A stretch of DNA of 64,000 bases from Rhyacophila brunnea (GCA_022495005.1 JAGYXB010000657.1:62001-126000); one strand, 5' to 3'. Shown: positions 31,217 through 42,185, numbered from the stretch's first letter. A program made the numbers and translations. Notes: generated by a model not told the origin, from the letters alone.

Positions 31217-31854
31217 CAGGGGCGGGCAAACTTTTTGGATGGAGGGCCAAATTCAAGAATTCAAAATGAGCGGCGGGCCGCAAGTAAAATATCATTTTTT
31301 GATATACACTATTTATTATCACGAAAAATAAACATTACAAAAAAATTAATGAGAAGAATGAAACTGTTACATTTTTTTAAATTCAGGTGTTAATTTTGTA
31401 GTTGATATTCTCGAAACCGCTTGTAAATGGGCATCAGAGATATTTGATAGTAAAGAATTTTTATTGAGGTTCATGATCGAAAATTTTTGTTCACATATAT
31501 AGATAGGATGATCCAAAAATAATGAACATTTTACTTGCATACTCTTTAAGTTGGTCGAATTTGTCTGAATTAAGGGCATTGTAAAATTGGAGATTTCTTC
31601 ACGACTTTTCTTAAATCAGTGCCACACTGCAGATCAATAATCTCAAGTTGTAGCTCTGTCGGTAGGTACACTATCAATATCATTGAAAATGGATCGCGTA
31701 CTATTGCTAAAAAAAATTTAATCTATTGTCAATATTTTTTAAAAATATATAAAAAAGTTATTCGTAATCAAAAGTACAATTAATGATGGCGGGCCGCAAA
31801 AAAAATACCCGGCGGGCCACATGCGGCCCACGGGCCGCAGTTTGCCCCCCTCTG
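31217..31854 (-). mobile_element. hAT element, internally deleted relative of 2297-3275
   Basis: A 638-bp element is flanked by exact 8-bp duplications GTATAGCT (31209-31216 and 31855-31862). Plus-strand ends are CAGGGGCGGGCAAAC and GTTTGCCCCCCTCTG. In inverse orientation it aligns with 2297-3275 but lacks about 360 bp of transposase sequence (equivalent to roughly 2420-2780). The minus strand encodes the C-terminal pieces PFSMILIVYLPTELQL (broken), SIMNLNKNSLLSN and SDAHLQAVSRISTTKLTPEF with frameshifts. GC-rich subterminal blocks (GCGGGCCGC, GGCGGGCCACATGCGGCCCA) are better preserved here. Non-autonomous. Confidence 0.9.
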
Positions 31855-31892
31855 GTATAGCTAAATCAAACACTTGTTGGTTGCGATTATTG

Positions 31893-32400
31893 CAGTGCAC
31901 TGTAATTTGAAGATGCTGGTAAATTACGGATTTAAAGGAGGGGATTTAAACAGGATGCCAGATACTGACCTTTTATGTTGAGAGGGCTGGCGCGCACTGG
32001 AACTGGTTCAGTTTTCACGCATTCACGCACTGATAAACGGACGGTTCGGAATGTCACTCTTACAGTTTCACTTGGGTTTTGGAATTAATAATGATAACAT
32101 GTTTAGGATGGATATTAGACGCGACGTTCGCTCAAACTATATTAGATTTGGCAAAACGAAGGTTAAAGAGATGCGTTATAGATGAGTCACTCTGTGGTTA
32201 ACGCGGTCTTGTTCGTATCGTGTCAGATAGAGCGCGAGAGAGTCTTGGCTTTAACAAGCCTAGGCGCGTTGGCTGTCTTGAAGTGACTGAATGTAAACTT
32301 TATCGCGGTCGACTGATGACCCGTGACTCGTGGTCGCCTAGTCTTGTGACAATACTTGGAGATTAGAGGTGGGTGGGAAGTAAGGAATGAGTGCCACCAT
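31893..32400 (-). repeat. Family D interspersed repeat
   Basis: GATGCCAGATACTGACCTTT, GCCTAGGCGCGTTGGCTGTC, TCGACTGATGACCCGTGACT and GTGGGAAGTAAGGAATGAGT recur in order at 56937-57390 and in part at 63560-64000. They appear inverted at 37205-37650 and 39470-40130. Strand is given relative to the 39-40 kb copies as minus. The class is unresolved; a solo LTR or a LINE 5' region are both possible. Confidence 0.6.
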
Positions 32401-32401
32401 A

Positions 32402-32548
32402 AAATATACAAACCGATAGTCAAAAACATCGCAATTTGATAAGCATTTCATGTAAAATATTATACTAGTTAAAAAAATCGTCATTTAGTAGGAGGCCCGT
32501 AGCCTAATTGCTTAAAGCATATCGTTGCGATACCAGTGGATATATACT
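32402..32548 (+). mobile_element. SINE G copy abutting an RTE fragment
   Basis: It contains AAACCGATAGTCAAAAACAT, GCAATTTGATAAGCATTTCATG, AGGCCCGTAGCCTAATTGC (box-A-like) and GATACCAGTGGATATATACTGG. The head breaks off at the B box, where an RTE-like coding fragment begins. Either the RTE inserted into the SINE or deletion joined them. Confidence 0.55.
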
Positions 32549-33205
32549 GGTTCTGGCCAAAAAGAGATCCTCATTAATGGCACTCAGCTCGAACAGGTGA
32601 AAAACTACATCTATCTGGGACAACAAGTGTCTATAAATAGATGAATGAATATTTGATGAAATTGTTCGCAGAGTAAAGCTAGGCTGGAGTTTTGGCCGCC
32701 TGAATAATGTCTTCAAAAGTGACCTTCCACTGCGCCTAAAGCGTAAAGTGTTCAATCAGTGTGTGCTTCTCGTAATCACATATGCGTGTGAAGCATGGAA
32801 CCTAAGTAAAAGAGAGATCCAGAAACTTAGAGTAGCACAACGTGGTATGGAGATGTGCATGCTGGGTATAACGCGAAAGGACAAAAGAGGAATGAGTGGA
32901 TAAGGAAGCAGAGAAGGGTTTGCGATGTAATAGAGTTTATTAAAAGCCTTAAATGGAGATGGGATGGACACATGCCTCGAAGAAAAGACAATCGTTGGAA
33001 AAATCTAGTCATCCAGTGGTATCCAAGAAGTACAAAACGCCCGCAAGGTAAACCTAAAGGCCGCTGGATCGATGGAGTGATAATGTTCTGCGAAAGTACG
33101 TGGCAACGCAATGCACAGGATCGAGAGAAGTGAAAGCAGCTTGAAGAGGCCTTCATCCAGCAGTGGATAGATTCAGGCTGATGATGATGATGAATAAATA
33201 ATATA
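32549..33205 (+). pseudogene. RTE-type LINE 3' end, decayed
   Basis: Broken plus-strand frames encode RRVKLGWSFGRLNNVFKS, LPLRLKRKVFNQCVLLVITY and ACEAWNLSKREIQKLRVAQR, then (32855-33133) IEFIKSLKWRWDGHMPRRKD, NRWKNLVIQWYPRSTKRPQG and KPKGRWIDGV. This is the thumb and C-terminal part of an RTE/BovB-like polyprotein. It ends in a GATGATGATGATG microsatellite at 33181-33193. Stops and shifts show it is dead. A related copy is at 35905-36437 on the other strand. Confidence 0.78.
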
Positions 33206-33419
33206 TATCTGTTATTTGATAACCTTATTTATATTATTATGGTGTAAAATAGGACGGTGCTTTAAAAAGTTTATGTTCGTCTTAATTGTGTCGAAAAATG
33301 TTTGGTTTGGTTAACCGTAAATGTTACGAATGAAGGATAGTTAATTATGCCTGGGAAATTAAGTGGCCTAGAGAGGGATTAAAGTTAGTGGATAGTGCTT
33401 GTAGCAGAGGCCAAATACC

Positions 33420-34240
33420 AGTGGCGAGGGGTGGAAGTAAGCTGTTAAGATTCGACATAAATAGTAATAATAATAGTAAAATAAACACTAAACTTTGTCA
33501 GTCACACTTATTTATTTTTACCACGTTTTTATTAGCTCGAATTCTTGTTTGTCCAGTACTAATTTTTTCTTGTGTGTCCGGTACATTTTTTTCTTGTTTG
33601 TCCAATACAAATCTTGCAATTTTACTAACTTCCCGACTAGCTAGACATTTGAAACTTTTAGAATATATCAGCACACGATAAAAATGCATTCTTTTAATAC
33701 TTTTGGCCATCTTTAAGCAGAATTGAATTCATTTTCAGTTAATTCTGTTTTGTATAGAAAGTTATTAACAACTAAATTATGGATATATACGTGCTTTACT
33801 ATGGAAATCAATAATAAAGTATTCTTTATTTATTCAGTACTTCTATCAAGTACAAAAAAAAGTATTTATTAATACATGAATTGTCAAGTTTATATGATTC
33901 AACAGAAAATTTAAAAACGTGGTATGTAAAAAGTTCTTTTTATCTTGTAATTGTTATTGAACTAAGAATACAATTTTCTTTGCAGAAAGTGCTGGTTAGT
34001 TTTTATAATAATTCAATTAAACGTTGCCACCAAACCATAATAGTTTAGGTATGCTATGGGTGATCCGAAAAAAATACTTCATACTTTTTCAGTCATATAT
34101 TTGTTTTACGTATTATTACAGATGGTATTTGTTAGATTTTTTAAACCATAAGTCCTGCCTAAACTAAACTAAAATAAATATTAAATATGTATCTATCTAT
34201 AATGTTATGTAAGATTTAATGGCATAATTTATACATTTTA
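33420..34240 (+). mobile_element. Family B element(s), composite, split by family A
   Basis: The left arm (AGTGGCGAGGGGTGGAAGTA, then AACTTTGTCAGTCACACTTA) is cut at about 33519 and resumes at 33953 (TTATTGAACTAAGAATACAA). A second left-arm-like segment follows (TATGCTATGGGTGATCCG at 34055, then TTTTTCAGTCATATATTTG). The right side is incomplete. Two family B units may be fused or partly duplicated. Confidence 0.6.
33520..33952 (+). mobile_element. Family A repeat inserted in family B
   Basis: It begins ACCACGTTTTTATTAGCTCG and ends AAAAACGTGGTATGTAAAAA, GTTCTTTTTATCTTGTAATT. The interrupted family B target (consensus CTTATTTGTTTTCATTGAAC) fixes both ends and shows insertion within a T-rich site without a clear target duplication, as expected for Helentron-type insertion. 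Both inverted-repeat halves carry the CC/GG variant. Confidence 0.82.
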
Positions 34241-35113
34241 TAATCTGAAAAAAAGAAGAATTGAAAAAAGCGGGTAAAATATGCTTTATAGAAAAATAAC
34301 AATAAACCAATATTAACTCAGTTTTGAAAAAAATGTGATCTAAGGTTAGTTATTTTCTCAAGGCAGTATTGCTTTTATAAGGAATAATTGTACATCAAAA
34401 TAAATGGCAAATAAATATTTTTAGTATGATGTTTATCGATTTTCTTTGTCAAAAAATAAATTACCCACCCAATTGTTAGTTACAAGCCTTCTAAACGTTC
34501 ACAAATATTTACCGTGATATCTTCCATCCGCTGTATTTGCAAGGTTATAAAAAAACAAATATTAACGTTTTCTCCCTCGAAAAATCTTATTTTATTTATC
34601 CCCCGGGCTTATTTACATTAATTCATGTGTGTTTTGATTTTTGTTTTTCGCAAATAGACGTTTTTGTTTTTCTTTACCTAGTGATATTTTATTTATTTTA
34701 TGGGTTATTTTTATGGCCCATTTATGCAACGCGCGCGTTACATTTGCGACACAGATATTTTTTTATGGGCCTACTTTATGTTCTGTGGTTCAAAAGCGAT
34801 CAAAGGAATTAACGTTGATAAATAAATCTGCACAGTAATTTACCACACATAAAAAATCAATTCATTGGACGCCACTGAAATAATTAATATTTCAGGCTAC
34901 GACCGTTTTATACGTTATTTCAAAGGCGGAGTATTAAATTTTTATAACACGTTGAATAGTGATATGGGTTGAGTTGACAACATCAGTAATACGCCTCAAT
35001 TTTTCACATAGAAATACGTTTTTGTGATCATCAAGGTAAGTCACCAACAGGTCGCCAATGATGTCCAAAAAAAATTTATATTAAGTTCAAATTGCACTAA
35101 CAGACTCTCAGAT
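34241..35113. other. Unassigned sequence
   Basis: Open frames at 34537-34838 encode hydrophobic, phenylalanine-rich strings from T-rich DNA without known motifs. No gene is called. Confidence 0.45.
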
Positions 35114-35509
35114 CTAAGCCAGTGCGCACATCACAACTCGCCTCGTGTGCGTCACCGCCATAAATAAAAACTTCCGAGAACGGGCGGCCAGTGTTGCATG
35201 ATACATCTATCCAGCGACAGTCGCGCGTAGCCTTCGAAACGTATTGATATTTCATGCGGTGATCGGCGAGCCGGTATAGGAATGACCAATTCGTAGGTGT
35301 TTTTTTGTGACTCGCGACTCGGAGCCCGAGAAGGATGCAATATGTCGAATGCAACAGCCAGATGTTTTTTCAGACGAATCAGTTGAATTCGATCAATCTG
35401 CTCCGTTTGGCAACGCGTGTTATGTTGTTTCGTTAAATAACGATGACGTCACATCGACGTTTTCAACACGTTTTTAAGCGAGACGAGTTCCGATGTGCGA
35501 GCCGACTAA
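35114..35509 (+). mobile_element. Family F inverted-repeat element, copy 1
   Basis: The left end CTAAGCCAGTGCGCACATC is partly complementary to the right end GATGTGCGAGCCGACTAAC. It shares 35261-35302 exactly (42 of 42 bases) with 41721-41762 in inverse orientation, while the rest of the two copies is much more diverged. It is GC-richer than its surroundings. Overlapping minus-strand frames at 35097-35354 cross the conserved core; no known domain was found. Confidence 0.65.
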
Positions 35510-35904
35510 CGATTAATGTCGATCATTTGCTCCGATTGCCCACGATCGTAAAAATTCATTTTGGATCGTTACCTAAACGGTAAAATATAATAAGAATATT
35601 TTTTGCATAGGAATCTGAGGCAGATGGTCGTACGTTTTCGTTAATAGATCTGATGATTATTATTATTTTAAAATATGTACCACACAATATGTATAATATA
35701 ATATATGTACACAATAATATTATTATTATAGTGTTGTATTTTGAAAACTAAAAACAGCGATGGCATGTACCTACAAGCACGTCACCATGTTTCAATTACA
35801 ATCTGCCTATTTACAAAATATAAATTTTTGTCTGGCTGCAATATCTACAACACTAAAAACGTTTATCAATGTCATCCGTTGTTTTAGTAGGTGCCTACTT
35901 AGAT
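35510..35904. other. Unassigned sequence
   Basis: AT-rich with a TATAATATAATATAT tract near 35690-35730. Nothing recognised. Confidence 0.45.
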
Positions 35905-36437
35905 TATGTTGGCCATCATCATCACCATCATCAGCCTGAATCTATCCACTGCTGGATGAAAGCTTCCGCAAGCTGATTCCACTTCTCTCGGTCCTGTGCG
36001 TTGCGTTGCTACGTACTTCCGGAGAACTTTATCATTTCATCGATCCAGCGGCCTCTAGGCCTACCTTGCGGACGTTTTGTACCTCTTGGATACCACTGGA
36101 TAACTTAATTTGTCCAACGATTCTCTCTTCTTCGAGCTATGTGTCCAGCCCATTTCAATTTGAGGCTTTTAATCAACTCTATCACATCGCAAACCCTTGT
36201 CTGCTTCCTTATCCACTGATTCCTCTTTTTGTCCTTTCGCGTTGTGCCCAGCATGCACCTCTCCATACCACGTGGTAAGTATCTGGATCTCTCTTTTACT
36301 TAGGGTCCATGTTTCACACGCATATGTGATTACGGGAAGCACACACTGGTTGAGCACTTTGCGCTTTAGGCACAGTGGAAGGTTACTTTTGAAGACATTA
36401 TTTAGGCGGCCAAAAGCACTCCAGCCTAGCTTTACTC
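35905..36437 (-). pseudogene. RTE-type LINE 3' end, decayed, inverse of the 32.5-kb copy
   Basis: The plus strand starts with the tail complement ATCATCATCACCATCATCAG. The minus strand encodes, in broken frames, FNQCVLPVITYACETWTLSK, REIQ.L near 36300-36357, and earlier in the sequence the GRW.D block. Nucleotide similarity to 32640-33190 is high. It is a second 5'-truncated copy of the same RTE subfamily. Confidence 0.78.
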
Positions 36438-37204
36438 AGTTTCAGTGGATATTCAATTAGACGGGAATTCTTTACCTCTTGCTCGCTCATTATCATAAAC
36501 AGAAAGTATTTTTCGAGTGAAGACACTTCGTTGGTGGAGACGGTATGTCAGCATAGATGCCACCACCAAGGGCCAAAGCATACTGGAAGCGACGCGCATG
36601 GTGTGCAGTGTGAGTTGGCTCGAAGGTTAATAAAAAAAAGTGCATTCGGCGAGCTATTGATATTGCAGTGCTTCAAAGAAAACTGACTTTAACGATTCAT
36701 ATCTCGTACTATCCAGGTTGATTGAAATATTATTGAAATTTATGTCAAACAAAATATACTTTTTAATATATTATACTATATATGCGATGACATAAGAGGG
36801 TCTAAGAAAGCAATACCAATTGGGGAGAACAATTTTGTATGCGCGACATGCGTCAATATTTTTTTAGACAAGAATTTAATCTGTTTGAAGTATTTTTTTC
36901 AGTGACGCTAGAAACAACAAAATAAGTAGAAAAAAACAGCCAATCTTGTCAAGATGGCCGCTCATACGCCCACAAAAAAGCAGTGTTTACCTTGACAACG
37001 TAAAAAGCAATGAATTGTCAACATTTCAGGAGAAAATTTGAGTCGGATTTGTCTAGATCGGTTATTGACAACCAAGTGTTTAAGGGTCTTTAACAAAAAC
37101 AAATACAATACTCCACTGCCTTTTAGTAAGTAACATAATACTGTCATGTGACGCGGTCTTTGTTTTTAGGATAAGGATTATAAGAAAAGATTAAAAATAA
37201 ATGG
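36438..37204. other. Unassigned sequence
   Basis: No gene or repeat boundary was recognised. Confidence 0.45.
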
Positions 37205-37650
37205 TTGCGCCAAATTGTGGTGGCCGTAATCCTTACTTCCTTACCACCTCCCTCAAATCCCAGTATTATTGTCACAAGACCAAGTGACCGGCAGTCACGG
37301 GTCATTATAGACCGTGATGCAAATAACATTCAGTTATCTCAAGTAATCGCCATCGCTTCCTACCTACAGCGTTACTCGAAAGAGTGACTTCAAGACAGCC
37401 GTTGCGCGTAATCAGCTCAAGCGAACAAACGAGTGCGTGTTGCCGCAGTGTATTATACAGACTGATTCAGGAGTAGTTCATATACCCCGACCGGGTAAGC
37501 TTGATATAGTGTGAACGTCATTCAAGCGATACTTCTGAATATTTGTCAAGCCGTCTTCATCAACTTCATTATCATCCATAAACAGTGTACCTTCAAGTGC
37601 CGCGCACCGGGTAACCCGAATAAACAATACCGCGCATGCCACTTTGGTGG
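37205..37650 (+). repeat. Family D repeat
   Basis: GTGGCCGTAATCCTTACTTC, GACCAAGTGACCGGCAGTCA, GTGACTTCAAGACAGCCG, ACAGACTGATTCAGGAG, AACAGTGTACCTTCAAGTGC and CGCGCACCGGGTAAC occur in the same order as at 39480-40000. The open frame at 37511-37765 runs out of the repeat and is not a gene. Confidence 0.62.
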
Positions 37651-38432
37651 GGCCCCATTAACTTCAATATCAATATTTTATAAATTTACTATTAAATTGG
37701 CGAGCCTCCAGAGAGCATATATTATGCGACTTACGTTATTATTCCGTTTGATAATCCTATCATAAAATATTAATAATTTGGAAGGATTGCTTAATTGTAT
37801 ATATATAAATATATATATAGCTTTTATAATACACAATTAAAAAAACCATGCATCCAATGAGGCATATATTTTTATCCCGAATGCCGTCAGTTTGTCGTCG
37901 CTGTTTTAAAATATGTATGTTGCTGGTGGTGCAAATAAACAGATTGGTTACCCAGCGCGGTAAAGTATTTTCAAATTCTATTTCCCGCCTTCGTAGAGAG
38001 TGGCCGACAGGAAAAATATGCAATGTCCGGTATCCGGCGTTTCAGATTTAGAATGATGTTAGACAGAAATATCATTTACATATCATTATGATCGTGGAAA
38101 CGTTTATTTTTTACTGTTTTCGCTTTGTTGAAATGATAAGATCCTGTAGGGTAATTTATTTATTTATTTATACTTGGTTTTTCTTCCAATACCACGTCTC
38201 CACACTTACATACATTATGCGGGAGTTATATAGTTAAGTTAAATGCCCTTCAATGATGTATTAAGAGGGTTTCAGAAGAAATTTTTGTAAGGAATGCAGA
38301 AGATTTTACGTGATTTAATCTATTATGATCAAGTTGTCATGAGAAAGGATCTTCTCGCGCGTCTAAACACGCTGCAATTTTTATGTAAGGAACGCATTTC
38401 TTTTTTTTCAAGCTGGATTTAAAGACTTTTTT
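37651..38432. other. Unassigned sequence
   Basis: No gene. Open frames at 37760-38051 on both strands overlap each other and lack motifs. A TATATATAAATATATATATA tract lies at 37798-37820. Confidence 0.45.
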
Positions 38433-38660
38433 TCGACCATGTCCGATCCTAATAAGATCGTAATATGGGCTTCCACAGAGTGGAGGTTTGTATTAAAAGA
38501 CTTATTTTTTACGAGAAACAAATGTCAGCCACTTGCTCAACCTATAAGGTCCATACTCTGACTCATACACAAATTGAAAAACAATATCTGCACTTGCCAG
38601 ATCTAGGATTATAACCTGGGGCCCACGACGCTATAGGCCGATGCTTAAGCCACGTGACAT
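38433..38660 (-). mobile_element. tRNA-derived SINE S
   Basis: On the minus strand a tRNA-like head (GGCTTAAGCATCGGCC, CCCCAGGTTATAATCCTAG) is followed by the body TGTTTTTCAATTTGTGTATG, AGGTTGAGCAAGTGGCTGAC, TACAAACCTCCACTCTGTGG and TAGGATCGGACATGGTCG. The same body occurs at 41936-42105, 46864-47365 and 50289-50524. The B box is damaged relative to the copy at 50289. Confidence 0.72.
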
Positions 38661-38730
38661 ACTCTTGTGGCAACAGGAAGAAGAAAAATAAGTAAAGTAA
38701 TATAATAAACTATTTTATTTAATCAATGTA

Positions 38731-38995
38731 TTCACAAGATTTAAGAATGTAACATTGATTTGAAATACAAAAGCCGATTGCCTTGAAAGCGCTTCAGAGA
38801 GTACATATTGTAAAGATCATTAATGTACTTCGTCGAAATTAAGTAGGACACGTATAACGTAGTGCTCAGAGCACATGTGTGTAAATCCCTGGGGATTCAG
38901 GTTCGAATCCTGTTGGTGGTCGTTTTGTTTTTTTTTAAAGATTTTTTTCTAGTCTTTATATAATATTTCTCAGAAGTGTTTTCAAATTATGTATG
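38731..38995 (+). mobile_element. SINE G copy
   Basis: TATTCACAAGATTTAAGAAT begins the shared left part. At 38851-38919 a tRNA-like head (TAGTGCTCAGAGCACATGT, then GATTCAGGTTCGAATCCTGT) precedes the T-rich body TTTTTTTAAAGATTTTTTTC and AAGTGTTTTCAAATTATGTA. The B box is intact; no acceptor pairing, so not a functional tRNA gene. Confidence 0.62.
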
Positions 38996-39469
38996 TTAAA
39001 TAATATAGTTATTTTATTTAATTTTTTGTCAATTCTTACGCTGATCAGCGTATCTATTCTATACATAAGGCTGCTATCGTCAGCTAACGACGGTAGTTTA
39101 TCATATTTATGTATTGAGGTATTATAATTATCAAAATAGTTTAGCCGTCTAAACTGCCAAAACTGTCTCACTCTAAAAGTACTGTTAACACAGCCAAGAA
39201 AGGTGTTGTTAAAACATAGCACTTTTGACAGTTCAGACAGTTAACTTATTGTAATAATTAACCGCCTCAATACATAAATATGATAATCTACCCTCGATAG
39301 CAGCCTTGTGTATGGAATAGATACCCTGCACTGTTTTTCTGACATTTCCTTATATTTAATTTATCATATTGGCTTACCAAATTACATCATCATAATTCGT
39401 GGCTAAATAGCACGTGGTGGTTCCTGGTTTCATCGTTGCTAGTCAGGTCTATTCTTCGCAATCCTTATT
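38996..39469. other. Unassigned sequence with an imperfect inverted repeat
   Basis: CAGCGTATCTATTCTATACA with AGGCTGCTATCG (39048-39078) is approximately complementary to CGATAGCAGCCTTGTGTATG and GAATAGATACCCTGC (39295-39330). Words such as TATCATATTTATGTATTGAG and CTCAATACATAAATATGATA (39097-39116 and 39265-39284) are exact complements. This is a fold-back element of about 285 bp. Not coding. Confidence 0.55.
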
Positions 39470-40130
39470 CAATTGATTAAGCCGATTGTGGTGACCGTCA
39501 TCCTTATTCGCCACCTACTCAAATCCCCTTATTTATTATTGTCTCAAGACCAAGTTACCGACAGTTACGGGCCAGGAATCGACCGTAATTGCGAAGAACA
39601 TGCAGTGACTTCAAGACAGCCAACTCGCGTAGACTTGTTAAAGTTATCGCTCTCTAACTGATACGATACGAACAAGGCAGAGTGACTCAAAACACATATG
39701 CTAAGTTCAGTTAGCCCGAAACAACTGGTGCGTAAGTTTGTTACCGCTAAACCACAGTTTATTGATTAACTCGATTATACAGACAGATTCAGAAGTTGTT
39801 CGTGGGCCACGGCCGGGTTTACTTGATATAGTATGACCGTCGTTAAGCGATACTTCCTAATACCTGGTAAGCCATGATACTGGCTCCCAACATTCATATA
39901 ACTTATCACCATCATTCATCAACCTCATATAAATAATCCATCAACAGTGTACCTTCAAGCGCCGCACACCGGGTAACTCAACCAAACAATACCGCGCGAG
40001 TGATAAGTGCAACCAGACCACGGAGTCATAATCAACATCATAAAAGGTCAGTGTCGTACATCCTGTTAAATCGCCCTCCCCCCTGAACCCACGACACCTT
40101 CAAAATAACAGTCCACTGCTAAGAGCGCCA
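39470..40130 (+). repeat. Family D repeat, longest copy
   Basis: In order: GTGGTGACCGTCATCCTTAT, GTCTCAAGACCAAGTTACCG, GTGACTTCAAGACAGCC, TTATACAGACAGATTCAGAA, AACAGTGTACCTTCAAGCGC, CGCACACCGGGTAACTC, CAGACCACGGAGTCATAATC and AAAAGGTCAGTGTCGTACAT. The right part matches, inverted, 63590-63660. No open frame of note; no terminal repeats or target duplication were identified. Confidence 0.62.
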
Positions 40131-41513
40131 CCACTAATTAAAGGTTCCATTCGATCGAGGACCCTGGGCGATGCCATCTAATTTGGTTATCAAAATACTC
40201 CTCTGCTCAGACGAGTGTGCATCAAAAATCTTTCTTTCGTATGGGTATGCGCCGTTTGTAAATAAAATAAATAAATATAATATAGGTATGGTTAATTGCT
40301 TAAACGCCACTTCTCATATTAATGTCATAGTATGATTTTTCTAGCATGGCTCTCAGTTTTTATGAAAAGGCACCGAAAAATTATATCGTTAAATTGTTCT
40401 TAAAACTGTCAGCCAAATATAGCTTGATAAATAAAGCTTTTTTTGGAAAGTTTCATATATTGAAAAGCACGTTGAAATTTAATATCGCTTCGCCATCGAA
40501 AGCTATTCCATTTTCTTTCGCCTTTTAAAACTTGCATGTTTCCCCGCTGCATGCGATGCCAGCGCTGCTTCGGAGGTGTTGTCAAACAATCGCTGTTTGC
40601 CGTTCTGAAGATGTAATAAACTACTCAAATACGGCGCGCATGCAAACAAATTGCCAGCAATAACCGAGGCTTTAATTTTTTTCGCTCGACAAATCTCGAA
40701 AAATATCGCAGAGCTTCGAGATAAATTTAGATAATTTGGCATAAACGACCCGGTAAAACAATGCCAGGTTATTAACGGCTTGTTAGAACAAGGGATATAC
40801 ATTTTTAAATTCAGGTTCGAGAGTGAAAATTGTATGCAATGTTTGTTGTTTATCATCTGTATACCGACTGAAATTTTCATATACATTAAAACCTCCCCCT
40901 GTTTAATTCACGACGGAAAGCCACGTTATGAGATTTCAACTTGCGGCTTGAAAATTTGTGGTATGAAGTGTAAATTTACATTTCTGCGGTCTCTGATCAA
41001 TTTATAAATGCATCGTATATTATGATTAAATTTATAAGTAGGTATTCAGTTTTCCGAGTCTTTATATTTGTCCAATACAAACTATTTGTAGAGGTTTTAT
41101 ATTTAAACTCTACAAATGTCAAGTTTTTGTCTATGGTCATTGATCGATCATAGAAAATAATAATGAAATGAGTCAACAGTCAGTTGCAAATCCGGCCTCC
41201 AACAGCACAGTCAATCAGGCGAGCAACTCCGCATGAAGTTTCGATATCAAATTCAAAATCATAGTGTAACCTTCAGTAATAAAGTATAAAAATAATGTGA
41301 CTTATTTTAGTGCCGTGTAAATCTTAAATGTTTTTATGACAATATAAAACAATCCATATCAATTCTGTGTCTCATTACAATTAAGCCCCAGAACATTATA
41401 TTATCACACACACGAAGCAACCTTCAACATGAAAATAATAGATGTTGGATCCTGCAACCTACAACACTAGATCCAACGTCTAAAATAACGAAATAACGAT
41501 AGTATTTGATTGT
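40131..41513. other. Unassigned sequence, includes a GC-rich orphan frame
   Basis: A GC-rich island lies at 40540-40770 with a minus-strand open frame (see the separate entry). The opposite-strand frame at 40346-40528 begins at a true ATG but has no domain. The rest is AT-rich without recognised features. Confidence 0.4.
40503..40886 (-). other. Orphan open frame, 127 codons, unidentified
   Basis: A minus-strand frame contains SAIFFEICRAKKIKASVIAG, NLFACAPYLSSLLHLQNGK and SEAALASHAAGKHASFKRRK. Its codons over 40510-40700 are clearly less AT-rich than the surroundings, and the residue mix is more protein-like than other chance frames here. I do not recognise the family. It could be an old coding fragment, possibly acquired, a transposon piece, or chance. 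No start context, splice evidence or second copy was seen. Confidence 0.25.
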
Positions 41514-41857
41514 TAACCGGCTCTCACATCAAAACGCGTTTTGCCTGCAACGTGTCGAATACTTCAATGTGACGTCATCGTTATTCACAAAATACACGTT
41601 GCCAAATAGAGCTTCGCAGATTGGTCGAATGCGACTATTTAGTTTGCAAAAATCATCTGCTGTTGCAATCGACAAGCTTCATGGTTTTCGGCCTGCGAGT
41701 TGAAAACGCCCGGATGCATAAAACACCTACGAATTGGTCATTCCTATACCGGCTCGCCGATCGCAGCAATCAAATATCTATACGTTTCGAAGGTTTCGAA
41801 GTTTTGATTTATGGCTGTGTGGCAGACGGGCGAGTTTAGATGTAAGAGCCGGCTTAG
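41514..41857 (-). mobile_element. Family F inverted-repeat element, copy 2
   Basis: The left end TTAACCGGCTCTCACATC pairs with the right end GATGTAAGAGCCGGCTTAG. It holds the inverse of the 42-bp core of copy 1 at 41721-41762. Overlapping plus-strand frames (41506-41952) cross the core and share KTPTNWSFLYRLAD with the minus-strand frame of copy 1, a direct result of the DNA identity. Confidence 0.68.
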
Positions 41858-41935
41858 TGTTAATTTACTACTGTAGTAGTTTTTTTTACAATAAAAACAG
41901 ACAGTTTTACATTTCTATATATAGTATTTTTTTAA

Positions 41936-42105
41936 ACCATGTCCGATCATAAGAAGAACATATGAGCTTCCACAGGGTTGAGGTTGTATTAACAGATTTT
42001 TGTTTTTACGAGAAATGGATGTTAGCCACTTGATCAACCTATTAGCTACCAAACACTATGTTCATTTGCTAGACCCAGGATTTGAACCTGGTTCGATTAT
42101 TTATT
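41936..42105 (-). mobile_element. SINE S, partial
   Basis: The plus strand reads AAACCATGTCCGATCATAAG, GAGAAATGGATGTTAGCCAC, TTGATCAACCTATTAG and CCAGGATTTGAACCTGG, the complement of the family body and B box. The 5' part of the tRNA head is missing; a family C LINE fragment begins directly after it. Confidence 0.68.
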
Positions 42106-42185
42106 ATCAGGGACATACGCGTCAATACTACCAAGAATGGCATATTTCTCATTTACACCGCATATAAGTCTTAATCAGGACAATC
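42106..42185 (-). pseudogene. Short LINE fragment, family C
   Basis: ACCAAGAATGGCATATTTCT and TTTACACCGCATATAAGTCT correspond to 29970-30020 (ACCACCAAAAATGGCAGAGT, TTTACGCCGCGTATAAGTCT). Only about 80 bp remain next to the SINE. Confidence 0.5.

Noticed and set aside
34537..34838. Possible membrane protein gene
   Set aside because: Hydrophobicity arises from TTT/ATT-rich DNA; two overlapping frames look equally hydrophobic and there is no start context.
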